The notes under the pieces: generated by a model
What the model was told of the DNA's origin: nothing
Databases searched by the model: none
The model's input: the letters and a program-made list of their open reading frames with translations, nothing else
Shown here: piece by piece, positions 27,511 through 35,890 of the stretch
Layout of the letters: every line of letters starts with the position of its first letter
Numbering within the stretch: position 1 is the stretch's first letter
Translations under genes and position numbers: made by a program
From: Streptomyces cucumeris
Lineage (GTDB): Bacteria; Actinomycetota; Actinomycetes; Streptomycetales; Streptomycetaceae
Reading direction: 5' to 3'
DNA length: 64,000 nt
Assembly (NCBI RefSeq): GCF_024295805.1
Contig: NZ_JANCLX010000037.1
Coordinates: forward strand, 1 to 64,000

Positions 27511-27547
27511 ACCTCAATCGAATGAGCCGGACTCATTCAATTGAGGT
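27511..27547. repeat. 16-bp inverted repeat, candidate operator or stem-loop
   Basis: Arms 27511-27526 and 27532-27547 (ACCTCAATCGAATGAG and CTCATTCAATTGAGGT) match at 15 of 16 positions around CCGGA. The site lies between glpD (ends 27678, minus strand) and the GH9 start (27375, minus strand). Its low GC and symmetry suit a regulator site for the cellulase gene. There is no T-tract in either direction, so a terminator for glpD is less likely. It is not the CebR-type TGGGAGCGCTCCCA box. Confidence 0.5.
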
Positions 27548-27677
27548 AGGCGCGGGCCGAGCGGGGCTCGCGGCCCTGGTCAGGCGGCTGCCCACCGCGT
27601 CACCGGGGCCGGGCGGACGTCCCCGGACCGGGCCGCGCTCCCTTCTCCCGTCCGTCACACCCTGTTCTCCCCGTCCG

Positions 27678-29252
27678 TCACACCCGGTCGGCCAGCGTCG
27701 CCAGCGCCTCCCGGGCCGCGGCCGTCGCCGCCGCCCGGTCCTCGGGGACCAGGCCGACGCGGGTGCGGCGGTCCAGCAGATCGGACTCGTCGAGCGCGCC
27801 CTCGTGGCGTACCGCCCACAGGAGCTCGGCGCGGGTGGTCCGTACGCCGTCGGCGACCGGTTCGGCCAGCCGGGGGTCGGTGTCGGCCAGGGCCTGGACG
27901 GCGGTGGCCTCGGTGCCGTAGCGGTCGAGCAGCCGGCGGGGCGCGGCCAGGGTGGCGAGCGCGGGCCGGGGCGCGGCGCCCACCAGGGGGATCCGCGAGG
28001 TGCGGCAGGGAGCGGGCGCGTCGAGGCGGCCCGCGGTGAGCGCGGCGTCCACGGCGTCCTGCGCCATCCGGCGGTAGGTGGTGAGCTTGCCGCCGACGAC
28101 GGTCACCACGCCCTCGGACGAGGTGAGGACCGCGTGGCGGCGGGAGATGTCGGCGGTGCGCGCGGTGTGCTCGGTCTCCAGCAGGGGGCGCAGTCCCGCG
28201 AAGGCGCCGACCACGTCCTCGCGGCGGACGGGCACGTCGAGGACGGAGCCCAGGATGTCCAGCAGGAAGCCGATGTCGGACTCCGGTGCCTCGGGGACGT
28301 CCGGCAGCGGGCCGTCCACGGGCTCGTCGGTCAGGCCCACGTAGACACGGCCGTCGTCCTGGGGCATCACCAGGACGAAACGGTTGGTCTCACCGGGGAC
28401 GGGGATGTGCAGCCCGGTGCGCAGACCCCCCAGACTCTCGGCCCGGAGCACCAGATGGGTGCCGCGGGACGGACGCAGCCGGATGCCCTCGGTCAGCTCG
28501 GCGGCCCAGACACCGGTGGCGTTGATGACGGTGCGGGCCCGGATACGGAACTCCTGCCCGGTGAGTTCGTCGCGCAGCAGGGCCTCGCCGCCGGTGAGGG
28601 ACAGGGCACGGGTGCGGGTGAGCACCCGGGCGCCGTGTCCGGCGGCGGTGCGCGCGATGGCGGTCACCAGCCGGGCGTCGTCGGCGAGCTGGCCGTCCCA
28701 GGACAGCAGTCCGCCGCGCAGGCTCTGCCGCCGCAGCCCGGGGGCGGCGGCCAGGGTCTCCACGGCCGACAGCCGCCGGGGCGCGGGCAGGGTGGCGCGG
28801 CCGGTGCGGGCGGACAGCCGCAGTACGTCACCGGCCCGCAGTCCGGCCCGGACCAGGGCCGCGTTGCGGTGTGAGGTGAGGGCGGTCAGCGGCATCACGA
28901 AGGACTGGGCGCGCACCAGGTGCGGGGCGGTGCGCTCCATCAGCGTGCCGCGCTCGACCGCGCTCTCGTGGGCCACGCCGACATCGCCGGTGGCCAGATA
29001 GCGCAGTCCGCCGTGGACCAGCTTGGAGCTCCATCGGGAGGTGCCGAAGGCCAGGTCGTGGGCGTCCACCGCGGCGACCGACAGGCCCCGGGAAGCGGCG
29101 TCGAGGGCGGCTCCGGCGCCGGTGACGCCGAGTCCGACGACCAGTACATCGACATGGGCGCCGGGGCCGCCCGCGGCCAGTTCCTCCAGTTCCCGGGAAC
29201 GGCGCGCTCGGTTGAGGGAGTAGTCGGGGCGGGAACCCGCGGCAGCGCTCAT
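27678..29252 (-). CDS. glpD: Aerobic glycerol-3-phosphate dehydrogenase
   Basis: 524 residues. The FAD motif VLVVGLGVTGAGAALDAASRG is followed by the GlpD hallmarks SRWSSKLVHGGLRYL, INATGVWA and VVGGKLTTYRRMAQDAVD, and a C-terminal helical domain ending AVRHEGALDESDLLDRRTRVGL. It oxidises sn-glycerol-3-phosphate to dihydroxyacetone phosphate with FAD, passing electrons to quinone at the membrane. The start ATG at 29252 overlaps the TetR stop (ATGA), so the regulator and enzyme are cotranscribed. The neighbours are not glycerol kinase and facilitator but, divergently, an alkyl-DHAP-synthase-like gene that would use a DHAP ester, so this copy may serve lipid metabolism rather than glycerol catabolism. 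Confidence 0.93.
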   Translation of the reverse strand: MSAAAGSRPDYSLNRARRSRELEELAAGGPGAHVDVLVVGLGVTGAGAALDAASRGLSVAAVDAHDLAFGTSRWSSKLVHGGLRYLATGDVGVAHESAVERGTLMERTAPHLVRAQSFVMPLTALTSHRNAALVRAGLRAGDVLRLSARTGRATLPAPRRLSAVETLAAAPGLRRQSLRGGLLSWDGQLADDARLVTAIARTAAGHGARVLTRTRALSLTGGEALLRDELTGQEFRIRARTVINATGVWAAELTEGIRLRPSRGTHLVLRAESLGGLRTGLHIPVPGETNRFVLVMPQDDGRVYVGLTDEPVDGPLPDVPEAPESDIGFLLDILGSVLDVPVRREDVVGAFAGLRPLLETEHTARTADISRRHAVLTSSEGVVTVVGGKLTTYRRMAQDAVDAALTAGRLDAPAPCRTSRIPLVGAAPRPALATLAAPRRLLDRYGTEATAVQALADTDPRLAEPVADGVRTTRAELLWAVRHEGALDESDLLDRRTRVGLVPEDRAAATAAAREALATLADRV

Positions 29253-29848
29253 GGGGCGAGGATCCTTTCCAGGATGTGGCGGACTTCCGCGTAGAAGGCG
29301 GTGTCGTCCAGCTCGGGATCGGTGTCGTCGGTCATGGTCTGCAGGGACAGCGCGAACGACTGGAGGACCAGCACCAGGGCGCGGGCCTGGCGCACCGGGT
29401 GGTCCTGGCGGACCGTGCCGTCCGCGTGGCCGCGCCGCAGCGCCTCCTCGATGAACTCCAGCACCCGGTTCTGGCTGGCGCCGCGGCGGTCGAAGAGGTA
29501 CGGGAGCATCAGCTCGGGGTCGACGTCGAGGATCTTGCGGAACAGCGGATGGCCGCGCAGCGCCCGCAACCCGCTCACCAGGGCATCGACGAGCGGGGCC
29601 TGCGCCGTCCCGAGCGGGCCCGGATGCGGCATGGCGCCCAGGGTGACGGCCAGCCACTCCCGGGTCATGAGGTCACCGACCAGCCCCCCTACATCGGGCC
29701 AGCGGCGGTAGAGCGTCATCCGGGAGACGCCGGCGCGGCGCGCGACGTCGGTCAGGGTCGTCCGCCGGACGCCGACGGCCAGCACACAGTCCCGTGCGGC
29801 GTCGAGCACGGCGTCGTCATCCCGAGAGGTGTTGCGTTTGGACGTCAT
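29249..29848 (-). CDS. TetR-family transcriptional regulator
   Basis: 199 residues. The N-terminal helix-turn-helix is RRTTLTDVARRAGVSRMTLYRRW (about 28-50), and the ligand-binding helical domain runs to the end. It probably represses its own glpD operon and perhaps the divergent operon. Its ATG at 29848 is seven bases behind a TACACT hexamer, so the transcript may be leaderless. An imperfect palindrome GTCACA-G-TGTAAC (29851-29863) sits directly on that promoter and is the obvious operator candidate. The ligand is unknown; a lipid or acyl-CoA would suit the neighbours. Confidence 0.92.
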   Translation of the reverse strand: MTSKRNTSRDDDAVLDAARDCVLAVGVRRTTLTDVARRAGVSRMTLYRRWPDVGGLVGDLMTREWLAVTLGAMPHPGPLGTAQAPLVDALVSGLRALRGHPLFRKILDVDPELMLPYLFDRRGASQNRVLEFIEEALRRGHADGTVRQDHPVRQARALVLVLQSFALSLQTMTDDTDPELDDTAFYAEVRHILERILAP

Positions 29849-29850
29849 CT

Positions 29851-29863
29851 GTCACAGTGTAAC
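29851..29863 (-). promoter_or_regulatory. Candidate TetR operator and leaderless promoter
   Basis: Imperfect 13-base palindrome GTCACAGTGTAAC (one mismatched pair) immediately upstream of the TetR ATG. On the minus strand it contains TACACT, a good -10, seven bases from the ATG. Autorepression by the adjacent TetR is inferred. Confidence 0.45.
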
Positions 29864-29971
29864 GGCGGATACGGCGCCGGGCGAAGGCCGGGCCCGCCCC
29901 GGATGCGGGTGATCCGCGTCCGGACCGCACCGCGAAGCACGGCTGAGCCGCACGGAGAAGCGAGGAATCAG

Positions 29972-31585
29972 GTGGAGTCGACAGACATGCTGTGGAATGG
30001 CTGGGGCGATCCGGAGCGGGCCGCGCCACTGCCCGAGTCCGTCGTCGGCCTGCTCGGCGAACTCCTCGGCGTACGGCCCTCCGACGGCCGCTCCGTCGCC
30101 CTGGAGGACGCCCTGCCCCGCGCCTCCCGGCTGCCCGATGACGCCCGCGAGGCGTTCGCCGGGATCGTCGGCGCGGAACACGTCCGCACCGACGGCGAGA
30201 GCCGGGTCCGCCGCACCCGCGGCAAGTCCACGCCCGACCTGCTGCACATCCGGTCCGGCGCGGTCGAGGACGCCCCCGACGCGGTGCTGCGCCCCGGCAG
30301 CCACGACGAGGTCGTGGCCGTTCTGCGGCTGTGCGCCGAGCGCCGGATCGCGGTCGTCCCCTTCGGCGGCGGCACCAGTGTCGTCGGCGGGCTCGCCCCC
30401 AGCGGCCACGGCTGCTTCGTCACCCTCGACCTGCGCCGGATGAACCGGCTGACCGAGGTGGACACCGTCTCCCGCACCGCGGTGCTCGAACCCGGTCTGC
30501 GCGGCCCCGAGGCCGAGGCGCTGCTCGCCGAACACGGCTACACCCTGGGCCACTTCCCGCAGTCCTTCGAGTGGGCGACGATCGGCGGATTCGCCGCCGC
30601 CCGCTCCAGCGGTCAGGCGTCGGCAGGCTACGGCCGCTTCGACGACATGGTGACCGCGCTGCGCGTGGCCACACCCGAGGGCACCTGGGAGACCGGCCGC
30701 AGCGCCCCGCGCTCGGCCGCCGGACCGGATCTGCGCCAGCTGGTGCTGGGGTCCGAGGGCGCCTTCGGTGTGATCACCTCGGTGACCGTGCGGATCCGGC
30801 CGCGCCCCACCACCCGCGTCTACGAGGGCTGGCGCTTCGGCTCCTTCGAGGCGGGCCGGGCGGCACTGCGTGCACTGGCCCAGGACGGTCCGCTGCCCAC
30901 CGTGCTGCGGCTGTCCGACGAGACCGAGACCCTGGTGGGCCTGGCCGACCCGGAGGCCATCGGGAAGGGGGCTTCGGAGTCGGGGTGCCTGGCCATCGCC
31001 GGATACGAGGGCGACGCCGAGGAGGTGGCGGTCCGCAGGGAACGCGCCCGGGCCGTGCTGCGCGCCCACGAGGGCACCTTCCTCGGTGAGGAGCCGGGCG
31101 AGAAGTGGAACCACGGCCGCTACTCCGCCCCGTACCTGCGGGACGCGCTGCTCGACGCGGGCGCGTTCGCGGAGACGCTGGAGACCGCCGCGTACTGGTC
31201 CCGGATCCCCGCGCTCTATGAGAACGTGCGCACCGCGCTCACCACGGCCCTGTCCGGGGCGGGTACCCCGCCGGTGGTGCTGTGCCACATCTCCCACGTC
31301 TACCCGGCGGGCGCGTCGCTGTACTTCACCGTGCTCAGCGCCCAGGGCGACAAGCCCGAGGAGACGTGGGCGGGCGCCAAGCGGGCGGCCAATGACGCGA
31401 TCATCGCCTCCGGCGGTACGATCAGCCATCACCACGGGGTGGGCACCGACCACCGGGACTGGTACGCACAGGAGATCGGCCCGCTGGGCGTGGAGGTCCT
31501 GCACGCCGTCAAGAACCGGCTCGACCCGTCCGGCATCCTCAACCCGGGTATTCTCCTGCCGCCCCTGACGTCCCCCGGAGCGTAG
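29972..31585 (+). CDS. FAD-binding oxidase, alkyldihydroxyacetonephosphate synthase-like
   Basis: 537 residues of the VAO/FAD-binding type 4 superfamily. The FAD domain includes AVLRPGSHDEVVAVLRLC, VVPFGGGTSVVGGL and LGSEGAFGVITSVTVRIRP. The C-terminal part has SHHHGVGTDHRDWY (about 484-497), matching the SHHHG(V/I)G motif of alkyl-DHAP synthase rather than of glycolate oxidase. Alkyl-DHAP synthase swaps the acyl group of acyl-DHAP for a fatty alcohol, making the ether bond. The GTG at 29972 has AGGA five bases upstream; the ATG at 29987 is an alternative. It is the first gene of a three-gene operon divergent from tetR-glpD. The ether-lipid role is inferred. Confidence 0.85.
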   Translation: MESTDMLWNGWGDPERAAPLPESVVGLLGELLGVRPSDGRSVALEDALPRASRLPDDAREAFAGIVGAEHVRTDGESRVRRTRGKSTPDLLHIRSGAVEDAPDAVLRPGSHDEVVAVLRLCAERRIAVVPFGGGTSVVGGLAPSGHGCFVTLDLRRMNRLTEVDTVSRTAVLEPGLRGPEAEALLAEHGYTLGHFPQSFEWATIGGFAAARSSGQASAGYGRFDDMVTALRVATPEGTWETGRSAPRSAAGPDLRQLVLGSEGAFGVITSVTVRIRPRPTTRVYEGWRFGSFEAGRAALRALAQDGPLPTVLRLSDETETLVGLADPEAIGKGASESGCLAIAGYEGDAEEVAVRRERARAVLRAHEGTFLGEEPGEKWNHGRYSAPYLRDALLDAGAFAETLETAAYWSRIPALYENVRTALTTALSGAGTPPVVLCHISHVYPAGASLYFTVLSAQGDKPEETWAGAKRAANDAIIASGGTISHHHGVGTDHRDWYAQEIGPLGVEVLHAVKNRLDPSGILNPGILLPPLTSPGA

Positions 31586-31587
31586 CC

Positions 31588-32466
31588 ATGCGCAACTTCA
31601 CCGCCGTCGTCAAACCCACCTCGGGGAGCTCGGGCAGCGAGTCCCTGGTCCCGCTGGCCCGCGCCCTCCGTGAGGGGGGTGCGGAGCTCGAAGTCGAGTA
31701 CAGCCGCAGTCTCGGCCATGCGCGCGACCTCGCCGTGCGCGCGGCCGAGCAGGGCCGGGTGGTCCTCGGTGTGGGCGGCGACGGACTGGCGGGGCGGGTC
31801 GTCGGCGCCCTGGCCGGGACCGACGCCGTCGCGGGTATCGTGCCCGCGGGCCGGGGCAATGACTTCGCCCGTGCGCTCGGACTGCCCGAGAAGGTGGCGG
31901 ACCTCGCCGAACTGCTGCTGACCGCCGAGCCCGTGAAGACCGACGCCATCGAGGTCGAGTCCGCCGTCCACCAGCGGATGGCGGTCCTGGGCAGTGTGTA
32001 CGCGGGGGTGGACGCCCTCGCCAACCGCCACGCCGACGCCTACCGTGCACTGGGCGGCGCCGCCTCGTACTACGCGGGCGGGCTGCGGGCCGTCACCACC
32101 TGGCGGCCCGTGCACTACCGCATCACCATCGACGGCACGACACTCGAGCGCACCGGGTACACCGTGGTGGCGGCCAACTCCGGCTACTACGGCTTCGGCC
32201 GACAGATCGCGCCCGGCGCCTCGGTCCGCGACGGTGTGCTCGATGTGGTGGTCATCCACCACGCGTCGCGGATGCTGTTCTTCAGCATGATGAACGAGCT
32301 CAAGACCGGGCAGCACGTACGGCGCAAGGAGGTGGAGATCCTGCACGGGCGCGAGGTGCGCATCGAGGCGGACCGGGATCTGCCCTACGGCGCCGACGGC
32401 GAGGTGGAGGCCGAACTGCCGGTGACGGCACGGGTGTTGCCGGAGGCGCTGAACCTTCTGTGCTGA
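31588..32466 (+). CDS. Diacylglycerol-kinase-family lipid kinase
   Basis: 292 residues. The DAGK catalytic domain shows the glycine-rich GVGGDGLAGRVV (near 61) and PAGRGNDFARALG (near 86), both diagnostic of DgkB/YegS-type kinases. The C-terminal beta-sandwich includes ADGEVE. It should phosphorylate a lipid hydroxyl (diacylglycerol or an ether analogue) with ATP. It begins two bases after the synthase stop. Next to an alkyl-DHAP-synthase-like enzyme, a substrate such as an alkyl-acylglycerol is plausible. Confidence 0.9.
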   Translation: MRNFTAVVKPTSGSSGSESLVPLARALREGGAELEVEYSRSLGHARDLAVRAAEQGRVVLGVGGDGLAGRVVGALAGTDAVAGIVPAGRGNDFARALGLPEKVADLAELLLTAEPVKTDAIEVESAVHQRMAVLGSVYAGVDALANRHADAYRALGGAASYYAGGLRAVTTWRPVHYRITIDGTTLERTGYTVVAANSGYYGFGRQIAPGASVRDGVLDVVVIHHASRMLFFSMMNELKTGQHVRRKEVEILHGREVRIEADRDLPYGADGEVEAELPVTARVLPEALNLLC

Positions 32467-32565
32467 GACCGCGGCGTGTGCCGGGGCCGCGGCCCGGGAG
32501 GGATCGCGCGGGAGCCGTCGGCGCCGGCCGGCGGCGACGGAGGAGGAGCCGATGAGGAGAGGCCG

Positions 32566-33054
32566 ATGACGGACGACATGGTGTCCGGGACGACGCGGAT
32601 CGCCGTACCGCCGCGGACGGTGTACGACACGGTCACGCGGGTGTCGGAGATGGGCCGCTGGAGCCCCGAGTGCACCGGCGGCAGGGTCAGGGGCGGCGCG
32701 GCCGCGGAGATGCGTGCGGGGACGCGGTTCACCGGCACCAACCGCGCCGGCTGGCGCCCGTGGTCGACCCGGTGCACCGTGACCGTGGCCGATCCCGGGG
32801 AGCGGTTCACCTTCGTCGTACGGGCGGTGGGACTGCGCATCGCGGTCTGGAGCTACCGCTTCGAACCGCTCGACGAGGGCCGGGCCACCCAGGTCACCGA
32901 GACCTGGATCGACCAGCGGGGATGGCTGATGCGTAGCGGGATCAGCCCGCTGGTCACCGGGGTGCGCGACCGCGCCGGGTTCAACCGGCGCAGCATCCGG
33001 CAGACGCTGGAGCGGCTCAAGGAGACCCTGGAGCAGGAGCACCGGGTGGCCTGA
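32566..33054 (+). CDS. SRPBCC-family (polyketide cyclase/dehydrase-like) protein
   Basis: 162 residues, START/Bet v 1-like. The N-terminal strand and helix are TTRIAVPPRTVYDTVTRVSEMGRWSPE, followed by the usual central strands (FTGTNRAGWRPW, RFTFVVRAVGL) and a long C-terminal helix. The fold binds hydrophobic ligands. The chosen ATG at 32566 has GGAGA about eight bases upstream; upstream ATGs lack support. It ends the alkyl-DHAP-synthase/kinase operon and may bind or transfer a lipid. No catalytic residues can be assigned. Confidence 0.75.
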   Translation: MTDDMVSGTTRIAVPPRTVYDTVTRVSEMGRWSPECTGGRVRGGAAAEMRAGTRFTGTNRAGWRPWSTRCTVTVADPGERFTFVVRAVGLRIAVWSYRFEPLDEGRATQVTETWIDQRGWLMRSGISPLVTGVRDRAGFNRRSIRQTLERLKETLEQEHRVA

Positions 33055-33104
33055 GCGCGGAACGTGTGTGGGCCGGACTCCCGCGCCCGGGGTACGGTCC
33101 CGCC

Positions 33105-33257
33105 ATGCCCGGATCAGCGGAGCCCAGCGCCCGCCCCTCCCCCGTCACCGCGGACGACCTCGACAGCGCCGTACGGCTCGCCGTGGACGTGCCGCGCACC
33201 GCCGAACTGCCCGGCTTTCCCCGCCGCACCGCCTGGCGCGGGGACGGCACACCGTGA
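33105..33257 (+). pseudogene. N-terminal remnant, possibly of a maleylpyruvate-isomerase-fold (DinB-like) protein
   Basis: A 50-codon frame starting at an ATG seven bases after a TACGGT element. It begins like a mycothiol-dependent/DinB-type protein (VTADDLDSAVRLAVDV) but loses similarity after about 30 residues and stops. The stop overlaps the GTG of the kinase remnant. I read it as the truncated start of a gene; it could also be a genuine small ORF. Confidence 0.35.
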
Positions 33258-34124
33258 GGGATCCGCACGGACGCCTGCGACGGTGGTGGGAGGCCGGTCG
33301 CGCACTGGGGCGGCCAACCCCCTGACGGTGGACCTCGGCATCGCGCTCCTGGTGCAGGCGGCGATGACGATGCCCTTCGTCGTGTCCCGCGGGCCCGAAC
33401 TGGAGCCCGCGACCTGGTCCGCCTACGGGCTGACCACCCTCATCGTGATCCCCCTGGTCTGGCGCCGGCGCGCGCCCGTCGCCGTCCTGCTGGCGGTCGT
33501 GGCGGCGAGCGCGCTGTACCAACTGGCGCTGGACGGCCCCGGGCAGCCGCTGCCGTATCCCGGGCTCGTGGTCGTCTACACCGTCGCCGCGGTGTCACCA
33601 CCCCCGAAACGGCTGGCCACCGGGGGACTTCTGCTGGTGGCCGTGCCGGTGTCGGAATGGCTCAACACCCGGTCGGCGCGTGAACTGTCCTTCTGCGTTT
33701 TCGTGTTCGCCGCCGCCTATGTCTTCGGGCGGCTCACCGATGCCCGGCAGCGGGCGAACCGGATCGAGACCGAGCGGGCCACCGCCCGCGAACGCGCCCG
33801 GATCGCACGGGAGATGCATGACATCCGGTCAGACACGCCGCCGCCCGCACCGTGTCCGTCCATCTCACCTACGGTGACAACGCGTTGCACGTCACGGTGA
33901 CGGACGACGGACGCGGGCCACGGCCCGGCCCGGGTGGCGGCCACGGTCTGGTCGGTGTCCGTGAACGGGCGGCGGCACACGGCGGTACCGCGGTGGCCGG
34001 GGCCGGCCCGGACGGCCGGGACTTCGGCCGCGTACTCCGCGATCGCGGCCTTCGGCAAGCCGTAGCCGGGAAGCGCCCTCCGCCGGCCCCGCCCCGGCGG
34101 GGGTCGGGGCGGGGACGGCGGTGA
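33254..34124 (+). pseudogene. Degenerate NarL-type sensor histidine kinase (frameshift plus internal deletion)
   Basis: Parts of a HisKA_3 histidine kinase lie in order but cannot be read as one frame. A GTG start (33254, VRDPHGRLRRWW) runs into a stop near 33324, and adding one base in the CCCCC run there restores the frame. Four hydrophobic segments follow (33330-33740), then the H-box region RARIAREMHDI (to about 33828). The sequence then jumps, in another frame, to the end of the N box and the G box (AAARTVSVHLTYGD, VTDDGRG, GHGLVGVRERAAAHGG, 33840-33990). Roughly 100 residues covering the phosphoacceptor helices and most of the N box are missing. The last stretch runs into the transporter's terminator. 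No response regulator lies next to it. It is almost certainly non-functional. Confidence 0.85.
34080..34121. terminator. Hairpin terminator downstream of the SulP gene
   Basis: A 17-base inverted repeat (34080-34096 and 34105-34121) with one mismatch and an eight-base loop, 29 bases past the SulP stop on the minus strand. It overlaps the decayed 3' end of the kinase remnant. Confidence 0.7.
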
Positions 34125-34150
34125 GGCGTGCGGTCGGGCGGTGCCGGGGG

Positions 34151-35890
34151 TCAGCGGGGTGTGTACCCCGGCTCCGACCTGAGGTCGTTCTCCCATGCCT
34201 GCCAGTCGTCGTGCCCCTCGGTGGGGCGGGGGTCGCGAGAGAACCACTGTGCGCCGGTGGCCGGAGTGGGGGCCGGTGCGGCCGGGGTGGAGTCCGTACC
34301 GCCCGGCATCAGAAGATCGACCCGGGTGCCGTTCGCCCGCCGCTCGTCCGCGAACTCGGTGATCTGCTGGTGGCAGGCGTGGTCGAGGTGGGTCGTCCCC
34401 GTGAGGTCGATCCGGAGGTGCGGGGTGTCGGTCTCCCCCGCGGCCTCGAGGACCTCGATGAGACGGGGGAGCCGGAGGAAGGTGGCGTTGCCGCTGAGGG
34501 TGACGGTGGTGGTGTCCCCTTCGGTGCGGTGTGCGACGACGGCCTGGGACATGCGCAGGGCGGCGAGGATCATTCCGGCGGCGAGGCCCGCCAGAACACC
34601 TTCGAGGAGCGCGGTGGCGAAGATGACCGTCGTGGTGAGCGCCATCACGCCGAACTCGCCGCGGTCCTGCCGCCACATCTTCGGGAACTCCGCGGGGGCG
34701 AACAGCTTCCAGCCGCTGTGGACCAGGACTCCGGCCAGCACGGAGATCGGGATCAGAGCCAGGACCTGCGGCAGCAGCAGCGCGAAGGCCAGCAGCCACA
34801 GCCCGTGCAGGGTGCGGGAGAGCCGGGTCCTGGCACCCGCCTGGACATTGGCCGAACTGCGGGCCACCACCGCCGTGACGGGGAGGGCACCGAGCACACC
34901 GGCCACCGTGTTCCCGGCGCCCTGGGCGATGAGCTCGGTGTTGTAGCGGGTGCGCGGACCGCTGTGCATCCGGTCGACGGCCGCGGCGGTGAACAGCGAC
35001 TCGGCGGAGGCGATGACGGTGAAGGTGAGGATCGAGGTGATGATCCCGACGTCCGTCAGCCCGGCGAACTCCTCGGCCCCCGGCAGATGTACGGAGCCCA
35101 GCAGATCACCGACCTGGAGCGTTTTCACCGCCACCCCGGGCAGGCTCGCCACGACGATCCCGACACCTACCGCCACCAGGGCGGCCGGGACCTTCGCGGC
35201 CGGCCCCGGCACCTTCTTCCACAGGAAGCTGAGCACCACGGTGGCGATGCCGAGGCCCGCGGCGATGAGGGCCTGCGGGTTCTGCACGGTGTCGGAGACC
35301 AGGCCGGGCAGCCCCGCCACGTTCTCGACGGGAGTACCGGGAGCCTTGTTGTCGGCCAGGGGGTAGGACTGGCTGAACATCAGCGGCAGTCCGATACCGG
35401 CGAGCATGCCCTGCACCACGGCCATGGAGATGGCCTGGAAGAGCCTGCCCATCCGGATCAGACCGAGGATGATCTGCAGGATCCCGGCGCCCAGGACGAT
35501 GATCCCGAGCATGGCCACCCCGTGCTCCGCCACCGTCTCGGCCACCAGCGCGGCCAGGCCCGCCGCCGGTCCGCTGACCTGGAGCGTACTGCCCCGGGCC
35601 ATCCCGACGACCAGTCCGCCGATGACACCGGAGACGATGCCCAGTTCGGCCGTGACACCGGACGCCACCGCCACGCCGATGCACAGGGGCAGGGCCACCA
35701 GGAAGACCACGAGTGACGCGGCGAAGTCGGTGGCCAGGCTCTCCCGGTCCCAGCCGCCCCCGCCTGGCGCGCCCCGCCGGCCGGCAGCCCCGGCCGGCGG
35801 GGCGGTGGTGTCGGTGCCGGTGTCGCCCGGCGGTGGTCCGCCGGGATCCCGGCCCGGTTTCCGCCGGGGGCGGGCGTGTGCGCCACTCAT
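34151..35890 (-). CDS. SulP-family anion (probable bicarbonate/sulfate) transporter
   Basis: 579 residues. The N-terminal 50 residues are Pro/Gly-rich and cytosolic. The SulP core follows with 10-14 membrane segments and the conserved VSGPAAGLAALVAE and ESLFTAAAVDRMH regions. A C-terminal STAS domain (about 460-530) ends in a Pro/Ala-rich tail. SulP proteins exchange or symport anions with Na+ or H+. The gene overlaps the carbonic anhydrase gene upstream by ATGA, a pairing common for bicarbonate-type SulP proteins, so bicarbonate is the best substrate guess; sulfate cannot be excluded. Confidence 0.9.
   Translation of the reverse strand: MSGAHARPRRKPGRDPGGPPPGDTGTDTTAPPAGAAGRRGAPGGGGWDRESLATDFAASLVVFLVALPLCIGVAVASGVTAELGIVSGVIGGLVVGMARGSTLQVSGPAAGLAALVAETVAEHGVAMLGIIVLGAGILQIILGLIRMGRLFQAISMAVVQGMLAGIGLPLMFSQSYPLADNKAPGTPVENVAGLPGLVSDTVQNPQALIAAGLGIATVVLSFLWKKVPGPAAKVPAALVAVGVGIVVASLPGVAVKTLQVGDLLGSVHLPGAEEFAGLTDVGIITSILTFTVIASAESLFTAAAVDRMHSGPRTRYNTELIAQGAGNTVAGVLGALPVTAVVARSSANVQAGARTRLSRTLHGLWLLAFALLLPQVLALIPISVLAGVLVHSGWKLFAPAEFPKMWRQDRGEFGVMALTTTVIFATALLEGVLAGLAAGMILAALRMSQAVVAHRTEGDTTTVTLSGNATFLRLPRLIEVLEAAGETDTPHLRIDLTGTTHLDHACHQQITEFADERRANGTRVDLLMPGGTDSTPAAPAPTPATGAQWFSRDPRPTEGHDDWQAWENDLRSEPGYTPR

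Noticed and set aside
3771..29252. glpD and the amine-oxidase-like gene as part of the PKS cluster
   Set aside because: They are separated from it by a 660-base gap, a terminator and a cellulase gene. DHAP supply by glpD would suit the AfsA idea, but position gives no support.
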